DNA from: an uncultured Sulfuricurvum sp.
GTDB taxonomy: Bacteria; Campylobacterota; Campylobacteria; Campylobacterales; Sulfurimonadaceae
DNA: 42,387 nucleotides
Direction of reading: 5' to 3'
Assembly (NCBI GenBank): GCA_903844635.1
Contig: CAIMUF010000011.1
Location: 1-42,387 of the forward strand
Part shown: one piece after another, positions 25,155 through 34,814 of the stretch
How positions within the stretch are numbered: the stretch's first letter is position 1
Layout: each line of letters starts with the position of its first letter
Notes under the pieces: generated by a model
Told to the model about the DNA's origin: nothing
The model's input: the letters and a program-made list of their open reading frames with translations, nothing else
Databases searched by the model: none
Program-made: the position numbers and the translations under genes

Positions 25155-25965
25155 GTTAAAACCGGAAGAATTTGCCCTTTTCCGCCGTTATATTTATGAC
25201 AAAGTCGGAATCGCATTATCCGAACAAAAAAGTACCTTGGTAAAAGGACGGCTGAACAAACGGCTCAATCAGTTGGGTTTACACTCATTTCGTGCCTATT
25301 ATGATTATTTGATCGTGGAGGAATCGGGTGAAGAATTAGCATTGTTTATCAATGCCATATCAACAAACGTCACTTCTTTTTTCCGTGAAGGGGCGCAATG
25401 GAAATGGCTGGAAACGTATTTGCCCGCACTGATTGCGTCAAAACGGGAGAAAAAAATTCGTATCTGGTCGGCCGGGTGTTCGAGCGGGGAAGAGCCGTAT
25501 ACTATTTTGATGTTTTTACAGCATCATTTGAGCGATTTCGAGCAATGGGATATCAAGATTTTGGCAACCGATATCTCTGCTAAAGTCCTAGCAAAAGCAA
25601 TCGCAGGGAACTATGATGCCAAGCAAGTTGAATCACTGTCTAAAGAGATTCTCCACCGTGCATTTGATAAAGTAAAAACGCAAGACGGGTTGACGTATCA
25701 GATAGCACCACATTTACGCGAGAAAGTTCTGTTTCGTCTTTACAATCTGGTAACTGATCCGTTTATTTTCAAAAATAAATTTGACATGGTTTTTTGCCGT
25801 AATGTGATGATTTATTTTGATGATACGACCCGTCATGAACTAATCGGCCGTTTTAGCACGGTATTGCCAAAAGGAGCTCCGCTTTTTTTAGGGAGTTCCG
25901 AATCTTTGACCACCCATCGCGAGACTCTAAAGCTTTTGGGCTCGTCGATCTATCAACGTTTATAA
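25141..25965 (+). CDS. cheR: Chemotaxis receptor methyltransferase CheR
   Basis: This 274-residue protein has the N-terminal helical domain (FALFRRYIYDKVGIAL) and the SAM-binding methyltransferase domain with IWSAGCSSGEEPYTI near residues 105-120 and FCRNVMIYFD near 220. It methylates glutamates of the receptor using S-adenosylmethionine, opposing CheB. The ATG at 25141 lies within the last 14 bases of cheA. Confidence 0.94.
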   Translation: MVEIELKPEEFALFRRYIYDKVGIALSEQKSTLVKGRLNKRLNQLGLHSFRAYYDYLIVEESGEELALFINAISTNVTSFFREGAQWKWLETYLPALIASKREKKIRIWSAGCSSGEEPYTILMFLQHHLSDFEQWDIKILATDISAKVLAKAIAGNYDAKQVESLSKEILHRAFDKVKTQDGLTYQIAPHLREKVLFRLYNLVTDPFIFKNKFDMVFCRNVMIYFDDTTRHELIGRFSTVLPKGAPLFLGSSESLTTHRETLKLLGSSIYQRL

Positions 25966-25975
25966 AAGGGCTCCT

Positions 25976-27331
25976 ATGGAGAAACTACAAACTGCTATGA
26001 CACTAAAAGAGGCGAAATTCGACATCAATGAGCTCTTTTTTTCGATTACCGATCAAGACAGTACGATTCGTTCCGGAAATGAAGTATTTATTCGAATAAG
26101 CGGCTATAAAAAAGATGAATTAATCGGAAGTTTTCATAATATTATCCGCCATCCGGATATGCCTAAAATTATTTTTAAAACATTTTGGGAGTACTTGCAA
26201 GCGGGTAAACCGATTGTGGCATATGTGAAAAACAAGACAAAAGAGGGGGGATACTATTGGGTATTAGCTGCGGTTTTTCCTCTCAATGACCGCTATGTTT
26301 CGATTCGTATTAAACCTAACAGCACGATCTTCGCAGCAGCAAAAGAGCTCTACTTTAAATTATTGATGGCAGAAACAAAAGAGAATATTGAAGCCAGTGC
26401 TGCACTCTTGCCGCAACTATTAAGCGAGCTAGGATACACAACGTACGATCATTTTATGAGTGAGGTTTTACTCCAGGAGTTGCAAGAGCGACAAAAGGTC
26501 ATTTCTCCTTCAGAAGATGAATCGCAGAGTGAATCTCCTTTGACATTGGCATACAGTCACAGTAAGACACTCATGAAAGAGTATGACAGCTGGTTTGATA
26601 AAATAGAGATGTTTAGCCAAGTAAAGTCGATGTTTGAAGAAAAAGGTCTGGTCTTGCGTCTACTTGCACGCGAGATCGTCTTTTTGTCACTCAATGCCTC
26701 GGTATCATCCTATAAAATCGAAAATGGGGGCGAAACATTTGGTGTGCTTGCTCGCGATATTCGGATCAATGCAAAAGAGAATGATGTCCTAATCGATCAG
26801 ATTCACACCAATGTTGAGACGATAACACTTTTACTTAATGAAGTTATTTTTTCTGTTTCCGCCATACGATTGCAAATTGAGATGGTACTCTTTTTTTTAG
26901 AAGAGGTATTGCACCAATGCGATGAGTTTGGGATGGATGAGATCGTGAATAATATGAACGATCTAGTCGTTTTGGTCATAAACTATACGGATAAATTAAA
27001 CGCTGTTCAAGCACAACTGGAGATTAAAATCCAAGAGACGCTGACTAATCTAAATCAGCTCGAACAGCAAATGATGTATTTGGGCTACGTTCAAATCTAT
27101 GGCATTATCGAAGCTGCTGCAAGCCAAGATGAGTCCGCACGGTTTCAAGTTATCTTCTCGCAACTCAAAACGTTGGTACAGCAAACCTCGCATGAGATTG
27201 AAACAATGCAAAAAATGGGAGGAAGTTTTTATTCTGAAAACCGACTTTTACTGGAGAAATCAGCCAGTATTGAAAAAGTATCAGAATTGTTAAAAGAAGA
27301 GATTTTAATCCTGCAAAGAAGGAAACAATAA
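25976..27331 (+). CDS. PAS protein with a vestigial receptor-tip sequence (Aer-like)
   Basis: This 451-residue soluble protein starts with an Aer-type PAS domain (~15-120; IIRHPDMPK and the KTKEGGYYWVLA strand), a class that often binds FAD and senses redox or oxygen. Near residues 222-262 it has FLSLNASVSSYKIENGGETF followed by GVLARDIRINA. This aligns position by position with the conserved MCP tip, but with key residues changed. The C-terminal half is coiled coil. No transmembrane segment is seen. It may be a cytoplasmic input or a decoy partner of the CheA-CheW array. Confidence 0.8.
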   Translation: MEKLQTAMTLKEAKFDINELFFSITDQDSTIRSGNEVFIRISGYKKDELIGSFHNIIRHPDMPKIIFKTFWEYLQAGKPIVAYVKNKTKEGGYYWVLAAVFPLNDRYVSIRIKPNSTIFAAAKELYFKLLMAETKENIEASAALLPQLLSELGYTTYDHFMSEVLLQELQERQKVISPSEDESQSESPLTLAYSHSKTLMKEYDSWFDKIEMFSQVKSMFEEKGLVLRLLAREIVFLSLNASVSSYKIENGGETFGVLARDIRINAKENDVLIDQIHTNVETITLLLNEVIFSVSAIRLQIEMVLFFLEEVLHQCDEFGMDEIVNNMNDLVVLVINYTDKLNAVQAQLEIKIQETLTNLNQLEQQMMYLGYVQIYGIIEAAASQDESARFQVIFSQLKTLVQQTSHEIETMQKMGGSFYSENRLLLEKSASIEKVSELLKEEILILQRRKQ

Positions 27332-27332
27332 G

Positions 27333-28127
27333 ATGGACGAAATAACCTTTTTAAGCCGTAAAATTTTAGATTTGAACAAACAGCTCATCGAAAGTGAAAA
27401 AGCAAAGTCACGATTTTTATCCCTGATTGCCAATGAGCTTAACAATCCGATGACAGCGCTTTTAGGGATGATACCGCATTTGGCACCGCCTGTTGGGGAT
27501 GCTAGGGAAGCTATTTTCGATTTGGCGCACGAAGAAGCCCTGCTGTTGGATTCTCGAATTCAAAATCTTGTTGCTGCTTCTGAAATAGAGAGTGGAAATA
27601 TGGACAGTACCTATGCGCTGGTTGACCCAAAAGTTCTGATCGAAGAAGCACTGGAATCGTTTAAATATCGCATTAAAAGTAAAAATATCACCGTTAAAGT
27701 TGAGAGCGGTTTGGAGATAAAAATCGTCTCTGACCCTAGAAAACTCTATCTCATTCTCAAAAATATTTTAGCCAATGCATGCCATTATGGAGATGCCGGG
27801 GGAATTGTGAATGTTGATATTACACAAAATGATTCCAACCTTATTGTTGCAATCAAAAATCAAGGCACACTCCCTCACGTAGAGTATAAACCGCAAATTT
27901 TTACCCGTTTTGCCAATGGACCCCAAGGTGATCACGGTCTGGGTCTTGGACTAAGCATCGCACGTGAGCTTTGCGAACGATTGGGTGGAACTATCGATTA
28001 TGATTCACAGGACTCAACGGTAACGTTTACCATGACATTTCCTCTGCAAACAACACTTCCCGATTCTCAAGCCTGCGGTTCAAATGAATTTTTATTCGAA
28101 TCCTTTGATGATGCAATAGAACTCTAA
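27333..28127 (+). CDS. Histidine-kinase-like protein lacking the phospho-acceptor His
   Basis: This 264-residue protein has the layout of a soluble HisKA-HATPase. At the H-box it reads SLIANELNNPMTAL, with N34 where the His should be. The ATPase part keeps an N-box (ILKNILANACHYG) and the G2 lid (DHGLGLGLSIARELCERLGG), but the G1 box is weak (KNQGTL). It cannot autophosphorylate in the usual way. It may serve as a phosphatase, an ATP sensor or a partner of the PAS protein encoded one base upstream. CheD starts at its stop codon. Confidence 0.85.
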   Translation: MDEITFLSRKILDLNKQLIESEKAKSRFLSLIANELNNPMTALLGMIPHLAPPVGDAREAIFDLAHEEALLLDSRIQNLVAASEIESGNMDSTYALVDPKVLIEEALESFKYRIKSKNITVKVESGLEIKIVSDPRKLYLILKNILANACHYGDAGGIVNVDITQNDSNLIVAIKNQGTLPHVEYKPQIFTRFANGPQGDHGLGLGLSIARELCERLGGTIDYDSQDSTVTFTMTFPLQTTLPDSQACGSNEFLFESFDDAIEL

Positions 28128-28609
28128 TGATTCAAGGAACCTCTACCTTTATCCATGTCGGACAGATCCATGTGGACAGCTCACCCGCTGCGATTTCTAC
28201 GGTTTTAGGATCGTGTGTTGCGGTATGTTTGTACGATGCGAAGCTTGGTATCGGGGGGATGAATCATTATTTGCTCCCTTTTTGGAACGGTAATGGTCTC
28301 CAATCACCGAAATTTGGAAACATATCGATTCCAAAACTGATCGAATCGATGTTTGCACACGGATCGACGCATAGAACGATTCAGGCAAAAATATTTGGCG
28401 GAGCCTCGATGAATATCATGGCAACCGAAGCGATGATGATCGGGCAAAAAAATATCTTGGTAGCTAAAGAGATTTTAGATGAGTACAAAATCGCCATTGT
28501 GGCAGAAGATGTGGGTGGTCAAAACGGTCGAAAGATCCAATTTGATTTAGAGCGGGGAAAAGTGCTGTTAAAGTACACTTCCCGCAGTGATTTAGTGACA
28601 GGGAGATAA
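28127..28609 (+). CDS. cheD: Chemoreceptor glutamine deamidase CheD
   Basis: This 160-residue enzyme hydrolyses receptor glutamines to glutamates. The catalytic Cys is in TVLGSCVAVCLYD (residues ~24-36) and the catalytic His in GGMNHYLLP near 47. FGGASMN and VGGQNGRKI later in the sequence are family motifs. Its start codon overlaps the preceding stop (TAATG), and cheB follows five bases later. Confidence 0.95.
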   Translation: MIQGTSTFIHVGQIHVDSSPAAISTVLGSCVAVCLYDAKLGIGGMNHYLLPFWNGNGLQSPKFGNISIPKLIESMFAHGSTHRTIQAKIFGGASMNIMATEAMMIGQKNILVAKEILDEYKIAIVAEDVGGQNGRKIQFDLERGKVLLKYTSRSDLVTGR

Positions 28610-28614
28610 AGCAA

Positions 28615-29637
28615 ATGGCAATACGAGTATTGATCGTCGATGACAGTGCTACGGCTCGGGCAGTTTTAACGGATATTCTCAGTGGCGATCCGATGATCGA
28701 AGTGGTAGGAACAGCGTCCGATGCCTATATCGCACGTGATAAAATCCTTGAGCTGCGTCCCGATGTCATTTGTTTGGATGTCGAGATGCCTCGCATGGAC
28801 GGGATAACGTTTTTAAAACGACTGATGCACTATATGCCCATTCCGGTAATTATGGTCTCATCGTTGACCCAAGCGGGAGCAAAGACGACGTTAGAAGCGC
28901 TCGAATCAGGAGCCGTGGATTTTGTCCCTAAGCCCCATTCTCATATCTATGACGGTAAAGACGAGATGCGTGATGAGCTGATTGCTAAAATAAAAATCGC
29001 TTCTCGGGTGAAAGTAAAACAGCATATTCTTCGCAGTACTGTACAAGCCAACACCACTTCGCTTGCAGAAACAACCAATAAGATCTTGGCTATCGGGGCT
29101 TCGACGGGAGGCACTGAAGCGCTCAAAGATGTCCTAATGGGACTTCCCCGCAATGCACCGGGCACGATTGTTGTTCAGCACATGCCCGCTAACTTTACGG
29201 GACCGTTTGCCGAGCGTCTCAACTCACTGTGTGCGATGGAAGTTCGCGAAGCTCGTAATGGTGATTCGATTACGCCCGGGTTAGTATTGATAGCTCCCGG
29301 TGATTATCACATGGTAGTACGTCGTTCAGGTGCTCGCTACTACGTCGAAATAGGAAGCGGTGAAAAAGTATCGGGTCATCGACCATCTGCTGATGTACTG
29401 CTAAACTCAGTCGCTAAAATCGCTGGAGCTAATGCCATCGGCGTTATCCTAACCGGTATGGGCGGTGATGGTGCGAAAGGTCTTTTGGCAATGCGCAATG
29501 CAGGAGCACGAACCATAGGTCAAGATGAAGCGAGTTGTGTCGTATACGGTATGCCCAAAGTCGCGTATGAACTGGGAGCAGTCGAAAATCAACTTCCTCT
29601 CTCTAAAATAGCCAATGCCATTCTTTCTGTATTGTAG
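28615..29637 (+). CDS. cheB: Chemoreceptor methylesterase/response regulator CheB
   Basis: This 340-residue protein has a receiver domain (VLIVDDSATAR; phospho-acceptor Asp in CLDVEMPRMDG; Lys in VDFVPKP) and a C-terminal esterase. The catalytic triad motifs are GASTGG (Ser), HMPANFTGPFAERL (His) and TGMGGDGAKGL (Asp). When phosphorylated by CheA it removes receptor methyl groups. It is the last gene of the chemosensory operon; a 132-base gap follows. Confidence 0.96.
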   Translation: MAIRVLIVDDSATARAVLTDILSGDPMIEVVGTASDAYIARDKILELRPDVICLDVEMPRMDGITFLKRLMHYMPIPVIMVSSLTQAGAKTTLEALESGAVDFVPKPHSHIYDGKDEMRDELIAKIKIASRVKVKQHILRSTVQANTTSLAETTNKILAIGASTGGTEALKDVLMGLPRNAPGTIVVQHMPANFTGPFAERLNSLCAMEVREARNGDSITPGLVLIAPGDYHMVVRRSGARYYVEIGSGEKVSGHRPSADVLLNSVAKIAGANAIGVILTGMGGDGAKGLLAMRNAGARTIGQDEASCVVYGMPKVAYELGAVENQLPLSKIANAILSVL

Positions 29638-29769
29638 TATACTGAGACTGTTTCGTGATTTTTTATATTTATGATATGAGTTAAAATAACGGCTAAACGT
29701 TTATAACATATTTGACAAAATACTCCAAAAAAGCAGTAAATAAAGATTTTGTAGGACAGGTATAGGACA

Positions 29770-30819
29770 ATGATTACGATTAAAAATTTGCAGAAGTTTT
29801 CACTTCGATTAAAAATGTTGTATGTAGAAGATAATGATTCTCTAAGAGAAGAAACTGGCAAGGTATTTGAGCCTCTTTTTGAACGTGTTGATTTAGCATC
29901 AAACGGGAAAGAAGGGCTGGAAAAATATAATAACAACCTTTATGACGTTGTCATCACCGATATTAATATGCCGGTAATGAATGGAATAGAGATGATAGAA
30001 CGTATACGGGAAATAAATCCTGAGCAAAAAATCATAGCAATTTCAGCGCACGATGAAACGACGATACTCCTTAATCTCATTCGCAAAGGGGTGAGCAGTT
30101 TCATCATCAAACCTATCAATCTTGATGATATGCTAACAGTACTCTATCCTGTTTGCCGAGATGCGGATGCTCAAAATACGAATATCGAGCTTTTTGATGC
30201 ACTTCAAGCAGAGCGTAAAAAACTTCAACAAATGGTGGGTGTATTGACTTCGTATTTGCATACCGTTGATATCAAAAACGATCAACTAGGAGAACTCTCT
30301 ACGCAAACGAATATGGAGGATAAATCACAGCTTTTAGAAGAATATTTTGCAAAAGATGAGGAGCAGGGGGACGAAAAAGTTGTTTTTATCTGGGATGATT
30401 GTGAGGAAATGAGAGATTTGTTGAGTGAAATTCCTGATAAGCTTTCTCTCTATACCCAAGACTCTCAAATACAGCATATTCATAGAGCAGGTGAAGCTAT
30501 TTCTAAAATATCCAACATTTTGTTTCGTTACAGCCCATTTTTAGATCCCCTAGCAGAGAGCTTGGAACGACTATCCCGTCTTATCGCAGAAGAAAAAGAT
30601 TTTATTACAATGCTTGATAGCAAACCGGATCATATACTCAAACTTTTCGATGCTATTTGTATCGATTTAAGCATTTATGTCAAACGATTTGCGACCGAAA
30701 GCATGGCGATGAAAAATATTCATCATATTCATCAGCCTACAACGTTGAGTATTCAGCAGATCATTACACTGATTTCACCTGTTGAGACTGAAGATGAGGG
30801 TGATTTTGAATTATTTTAA
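29770..30819 (+). CDS. Response regulator with an unrecognised helical C-terminal domain
   Basis: This 349-residue protein has an N-terminal receiver (~14-130; MLYVEDNDS, TDINMPVMNG and the Lys of SSFIIKPINL). A coiled coil follows (~140-185), then about 160 residues of helical sequence I do not recognise. The latter contains VVFIWDDCEEM, HRAGEAISKISNILFRYSPF and HHIHQPTTLSIQQI. It has no DNA-binding, GGDEF, EAL or HD-GYP motif. The gene starts after the gap downstream of cheB and overlaps the next kinase gene by 26 bases, so it probably works with that kinase. Confidence 0.88.
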   Translation: MITIKNLQKFSLRLKMLYVEDNDSLREETGKVFEPLFERVDLASNGKEGLEKYNNNLYDVVITDINMPVMNGIEMIERIREINPEQKIIAISAHDETTILLNLIRKGVSSFIIKPINLDDMLTVLYPVCRDADAQNTNIELFDALQAERKKLQQMVGVLTSYLHTVDIKNDQLGELSTQTNMEDKSQLLEEYFAKDEEQGDEKVVFIWDDCEEMRDLLSEIPDKLSLYTQDSQIQHIHRAGEAISKISNILFRYSPFLDPLAESLERLSRLIAEEKDFITMLDSKPDHILKLFDAICIDLSIYVKRFATESMAMKNIHHIHQPTTLSIQQIITLISPVETEDEGDFELF

Positions 30820-33380
30820 AAAATGTGATCCTGTCAGTATAACCGTACTGATCGTTTTAATTGTTCTTTTAGGCATTATTCGAGTCAATGAAGGTTACTT
30901 GCTTTTTCATGTTATCGTTGAATTATTCGCAGTTATTGTGGGGATTATCATTGCAGTGATTGCCTATTATATGCATACATTTACCCGAAACAATTTTCTC
31001 CTTATGTTAGGTATTGGCTTTTTCTGGGTTGCTTTTTTAGATCTTTTTCACATGCTAAACTACCATGGTATGAATCTATATTCAGATACGTTGACACCAA
31101 ATATTGCAACGACATTATGGATTTTCGCGCGCGTACTTGTGGATCACAACGATATTATTAGCTCCATTTGTCGTTTTTAAGAGAGTCTCCTCAGGTTTTA
31201 TTTTTAGTGCTATTGGCATCGTATCGATTGCTATTTATGCTGCCACCTTTGCGGGTGCTATGCCCGTAATGTACTCATCAGAGGGCTTGACACCCATAAA
31301 AATCTGGCTTGAGTATGCGGTTATAGTCTTTTCACTGTTGGCTATGTGGATGTATTCTACCAAGAAAAATACGTTTAATCCGACGATGTATCGCATGATC
31401 CAGCTATCGTTGATCTTTGGTATTGCGGCAGAGGGCTGTTTCGCCCAGTATGCTACGGATATTTATGGAATTATGAACTTTACGGGTCATATCTTTAAAT
31501 TTCTCTCCTATTGGATGATATTTCAAGGGGTTGTTGTTGTCGCACTCAAAGAGCCTTTTTCGATGATGGCAAAAGCCTCCAGTACGTACGATACGATCCC
31601 AGTATCCGTTGTGGTTGCAGATGGTGAGGGAATAGTACGTCAGGTGAATCAGGCAACAACCCGATGTTTTGCTAAATCCTCAGAAGATATTGTGGGACAG
31701 GATAATCATGATATTTTACACCCTTGCGGTATTAATAAATCAGAGTGCAAAATTTGTCAAGCTATTGAACGAAAAAAACAAACTACCGTTGAAGTCGCTT
31801 TTGGAAAGCTGCATAAACAATACACAGTAAGTCCCATAGAAATAGATGGTCAAGTAACGGGTACGCTCCAGATCTGTACCGATATGACCGAGCGTAAAAA
31901 TTTTGAGGATGCTCTTTTGTTTGAAAAAGAGACAGCCCAAAATTATTTGGACATTGTGGATGTTATCCTCTTGGTTATCGACAAAGAGAATAAAATTCAA
32001 TTGCTCAATCGCCGAGGATGTGAAATCATCGGTTACGATTTTCATGAAGTTGTTGGAAAAAATTGGATTGAGAACTTTTTGCCAGTTCAAATTCAAAAAG
32101 AAATTATCGATGTAGCTGATAAATTCAAATCAGCTGATAAAGTAGCGAGCTACTATGAAAATCCTATTTTAACAAAAAATGGAGAAGAGCGACTCATCGC
32201 ATGGAGAAATACACCTCTTTTTGACCAAGAGAATCATTTTATTGGAATTTTGTGTTCAGGTGAAGACGTTACTGAGAGACGTAAAGTGCAACAACAAATT
32301 AAAGAAAGTGAAGAGTTCTATCGAACCATTTTTTCCTCCGTCAATGAAGCCATCTTAATTTTACACGATAATGTCATCACTGATTGTAATGAGCTGGCAT
32401 TGGAACTTTTTGAAAAAGAAAAAGTAGAGTTGATCGGGATGAACATTTTCGATTCAGCAGATAAGATTGAATGCCGTGATGAGAGTATGGATTTTTACTT
32501 AGATACAGCCTATTTAGGTAATGACACCGTTGCCGAGTGCTCGCTGACACTGCATACGCAGGAGACAAAAATAGTTGAGTTCACTCTCTCAGGATGGGGA
32601 ACAGGAGCTGAGGACAAACTCATTATGATCGCTCGAGATATGACCAAAAAGATTGAATCTGAAAAATCATTCAAACTCCAAACGCGTCAAGCTCAGATGG
32701 GTGAGATGATATCGATGATAGCCCATCAGTGGCGTCAACCTCTCGCCATTATAAACGCCATAACCACTCAAATGCGGTTTAAAGAGTACATGAAGGGGAA
32801 TGAAGATTCGATCGAACAAAACAATCTCATTAAAATAGAGGAGCAGTGCACGCATCTCTCACAGACCATATCTGAATACAGAGATTTTTTCCGTCCTGAT
32901 AAGCCGAAAGAGTATTTTAGACTCTCTTTACTTTTGCAGCATGCTTTAAATCTAATCGAACATACTCTTAAAAATCAGGGGATAGATATTGAAAAAGTGA
33001 TCCAGGATGATCCTAAGCTTTTCACTTATCGAAACGAAATTTTGCAGGTCTTGATCGCTTTGTTGAAAAACTCACTGGATGCCTTTGAAGAGCATAGACT
33101 TGAATATGGAAAAATAACCATGACTATAAACAGTGATGATACCTACTGTATTTTAAGCATTCATGATAATGCGGGAGGGATTACACCTGAGAATATGAAG
33201 AAGCTTTTCATCCCTTATTTTACGACGAAAAATAAAAATGATGGAACAGGTTTGGGTCTGTATATGAGCAAGATGATCATTCAGGATCATTGCCAAGGAA
33301 TACTGGACGTTCATAGTCAAAACAACGAAACTGTATTTACCATAAAAATTCCCTACGAAAAGGAAGCGCATGACGTTTAA
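30794..33380 (+). pseudogene. MASE3-PAS histidine kinase gene interrupted by a +1 frameshift
   Basis: The first reading frame (to 31180) encodes the start of a MASE3-type membrane sensor. The rest, from about 31137 on, continues in another frame. Compared with the intact relative at 35629, TRP-I-F-A-R-V-L is followed by T-I-L-L-A-P-F only after skipping one base near 31133-31145. Restored, it would be ~862 residues: MASE3, a Cys-containing PAS, a second and third PAS, and a kinase core with H-box IAHQWRQPL (His codon 32724-32726), N-box LKNSLDAF, DNAGGI and GTGLGLYMSK. A CG-repeat lies just before the break. It could be a real mutation, a sequencing error or, less likely, recoding. Confidence 0.8.
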
Positions 33381-34803
33381 AAGCAAGTTAGATCAAATTA
33401 TAGAATATGCCAAAGGGATGAGTGTTTTGTACGTCGAAGATGAAGCATTGATACGAGACAACAATAAATTTTTCTTGGATACTATTTTTTCAGATGTTCA
33501 AACGGCTTCTAACGGATCCGAGGGTCTCAAATTTTATGAAAAAAAAGCATTTGACATCGTTATAACCGATATTATCATGCCTGAGTTAAACGGTGTGATG
33601 ATGGTTCGAAAAATAAAAGAGTTAAATCCTAAACAGCCTATTATTATCACCTCTGCATCGGAAGAGAGTGCCCATTTATTAGAACTTATTAATCTCGGAG
33701 TAGCACAGTTTCTTCTTAAACCGATCAAGACCGAACAAATCATTTCGATTCTCAGTGAAGTTGTGACGAATATCTACAATCAGCGTAAAGTAGATGAGCT
33801 AACTGTCCATCTCAAGCAAGAACTTCTCCATCAAACCACCCTCTTGGAGCAATATAAAGAGGTAGTAGACGCATCCACGATTGTGACTAAAACGAATACA
33901 TATGGCAAAATAATTTATGCAAATGATTTGTTTTGTCAGAAAACAGGTTACAGTTTAGATGAAATTCTTTTAAAAAGTCATAGACTTATTCGTCATCCGG
34001 ATATGAGCAAAGAGTTGTATCAAAACCTGTGGGTAACGATTTTAGACAAAAAAATATGGAATGGTACCATCAAGAATATCAAAAAAAATGGGGATAACTA
34101 TATTGCTGAAACAACCATAAAACCTATCTTGGATGAGTTTGGGTCTATCATTGAATTTATTAGTATCAGTCATGATGTTACAGAGCTATATGAGATCAAC
34201 GATGAGATATGGCAAACACAGCATGAGATGCTCTCGTTACTGGGTGAAGTAGGAGAGACACGGTCTCAAGAAACCGGTAATCATGTACGGCGCGTGGCAA
34301 AATATTCTAAACTTTTTGCTGAACTATACGGGCTTGATGAGGAGCAGGTACGTTTGGTTTACAGCGCTGCGCCTATGCATGATATCGGCAAAATTGGAAT
34401 TGCGGATGCCATTTTGTTAAAACCGGGAAAATTGGATTTTGATGAATACGAAGTGATGAAAACGCACAGCAGTATCGGGTATGATATTTTAAAACACTCA
34501 GCTCGTCCTCTGCTTCAAGCAGCAGCGATTATCGCCCTTGAACACCATGAAAAATGGGATGGCTCCGGATACCCTAATGCGGTGAGTGGCGACAAAATAC
34601 ATATTTATGGACGTATCATTGCTCTGGCTGATGTGTTCGATGCCCTAAGCTGTGAGCGTGTTTATAAAAAAGCATGGCCTATTGAAAAGATAATCGAATT
34701 GATTGTTGCTGAGCGAGGATGTCATTTTGACCCGACACTGGTAGATTTGTTTATGGACAATATAGAAAAGTTTACGGATATAGCATTCAAATATAAAGAT
34801 TAG
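33370..34803 (+). CDS. REC-PAS-HD-GYP cyclic-di-GMP phosphodiesterase (first copy)
   Basis: This 477-residue protein has a receiver (~18-130; LYVEDEA, TDIIMPELNG, FLLKPIK), a short coiled coil, a PAS domain (~170-275; LIRHPDMSK) and a C-terminal HD-GYP domain (~285-475). The latter has the catalytic HDIGKIGIADAIL, EHHEKWDGSGYP and LADVFDALS motifs. HD-GYP enzymes hydrolyse c-di-GMP. The gene overlaps the kinase gene by 11 bases, so phosphorylation by that kinase probably controls c-di-GMP levels. It is the same length as the copy at 38211. Confidence 0.94.
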   Translation: MTFKSKLDQIIEYAKGMSVLYVEDEALIRDNNKFFLDTIFSDVQTASNGSEGLKFYEKKAFDIVITDIIMPELNGVMMVRKIKELNPKQPIIITSASEESAHLLELINLGVAQFLLKPIKTEQIISILSEVVTNIYNQRKVDELTVHLKQELLHQTTLLEQYKEVVDASTIVTKTNTYGKIIYANDLFCQKTGYSLDEILLKSHRLIRHPDMSKELYQNLWVTILDKKIWNGTIKNIKKNGDNYIAETTIKPILDEFGSIIEFISISHDVTELYEINDEIWQTQHEMLSLLGEVGETRSQETGNHVRRVAKYSKLFAELYGLDEEQVRLVYSAAPMHDIGKIGIADAILLKPGKLDFDEYEVMKTHSSIGYDILKHSARPLLQAAAIIALEHHEKWDGSGYPNAVSGDKIHIYGRIIALADVFDALSCERVYKKAWPIEKIIELIVAERGCHFDPTLVDLFMDNIEKFTDIAFKYKD

Positions 34804-34814
34804 AAAGGGCAACA

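Noticed and set aside
31104-33380. Treating the second part of the frameshifted kinase as a separate gene starting at 31104.
   Set aside because: The apparent N-terminus falls in the middle of the MASE3 domain and overlaps the first part, which aligns with the same intact relative.
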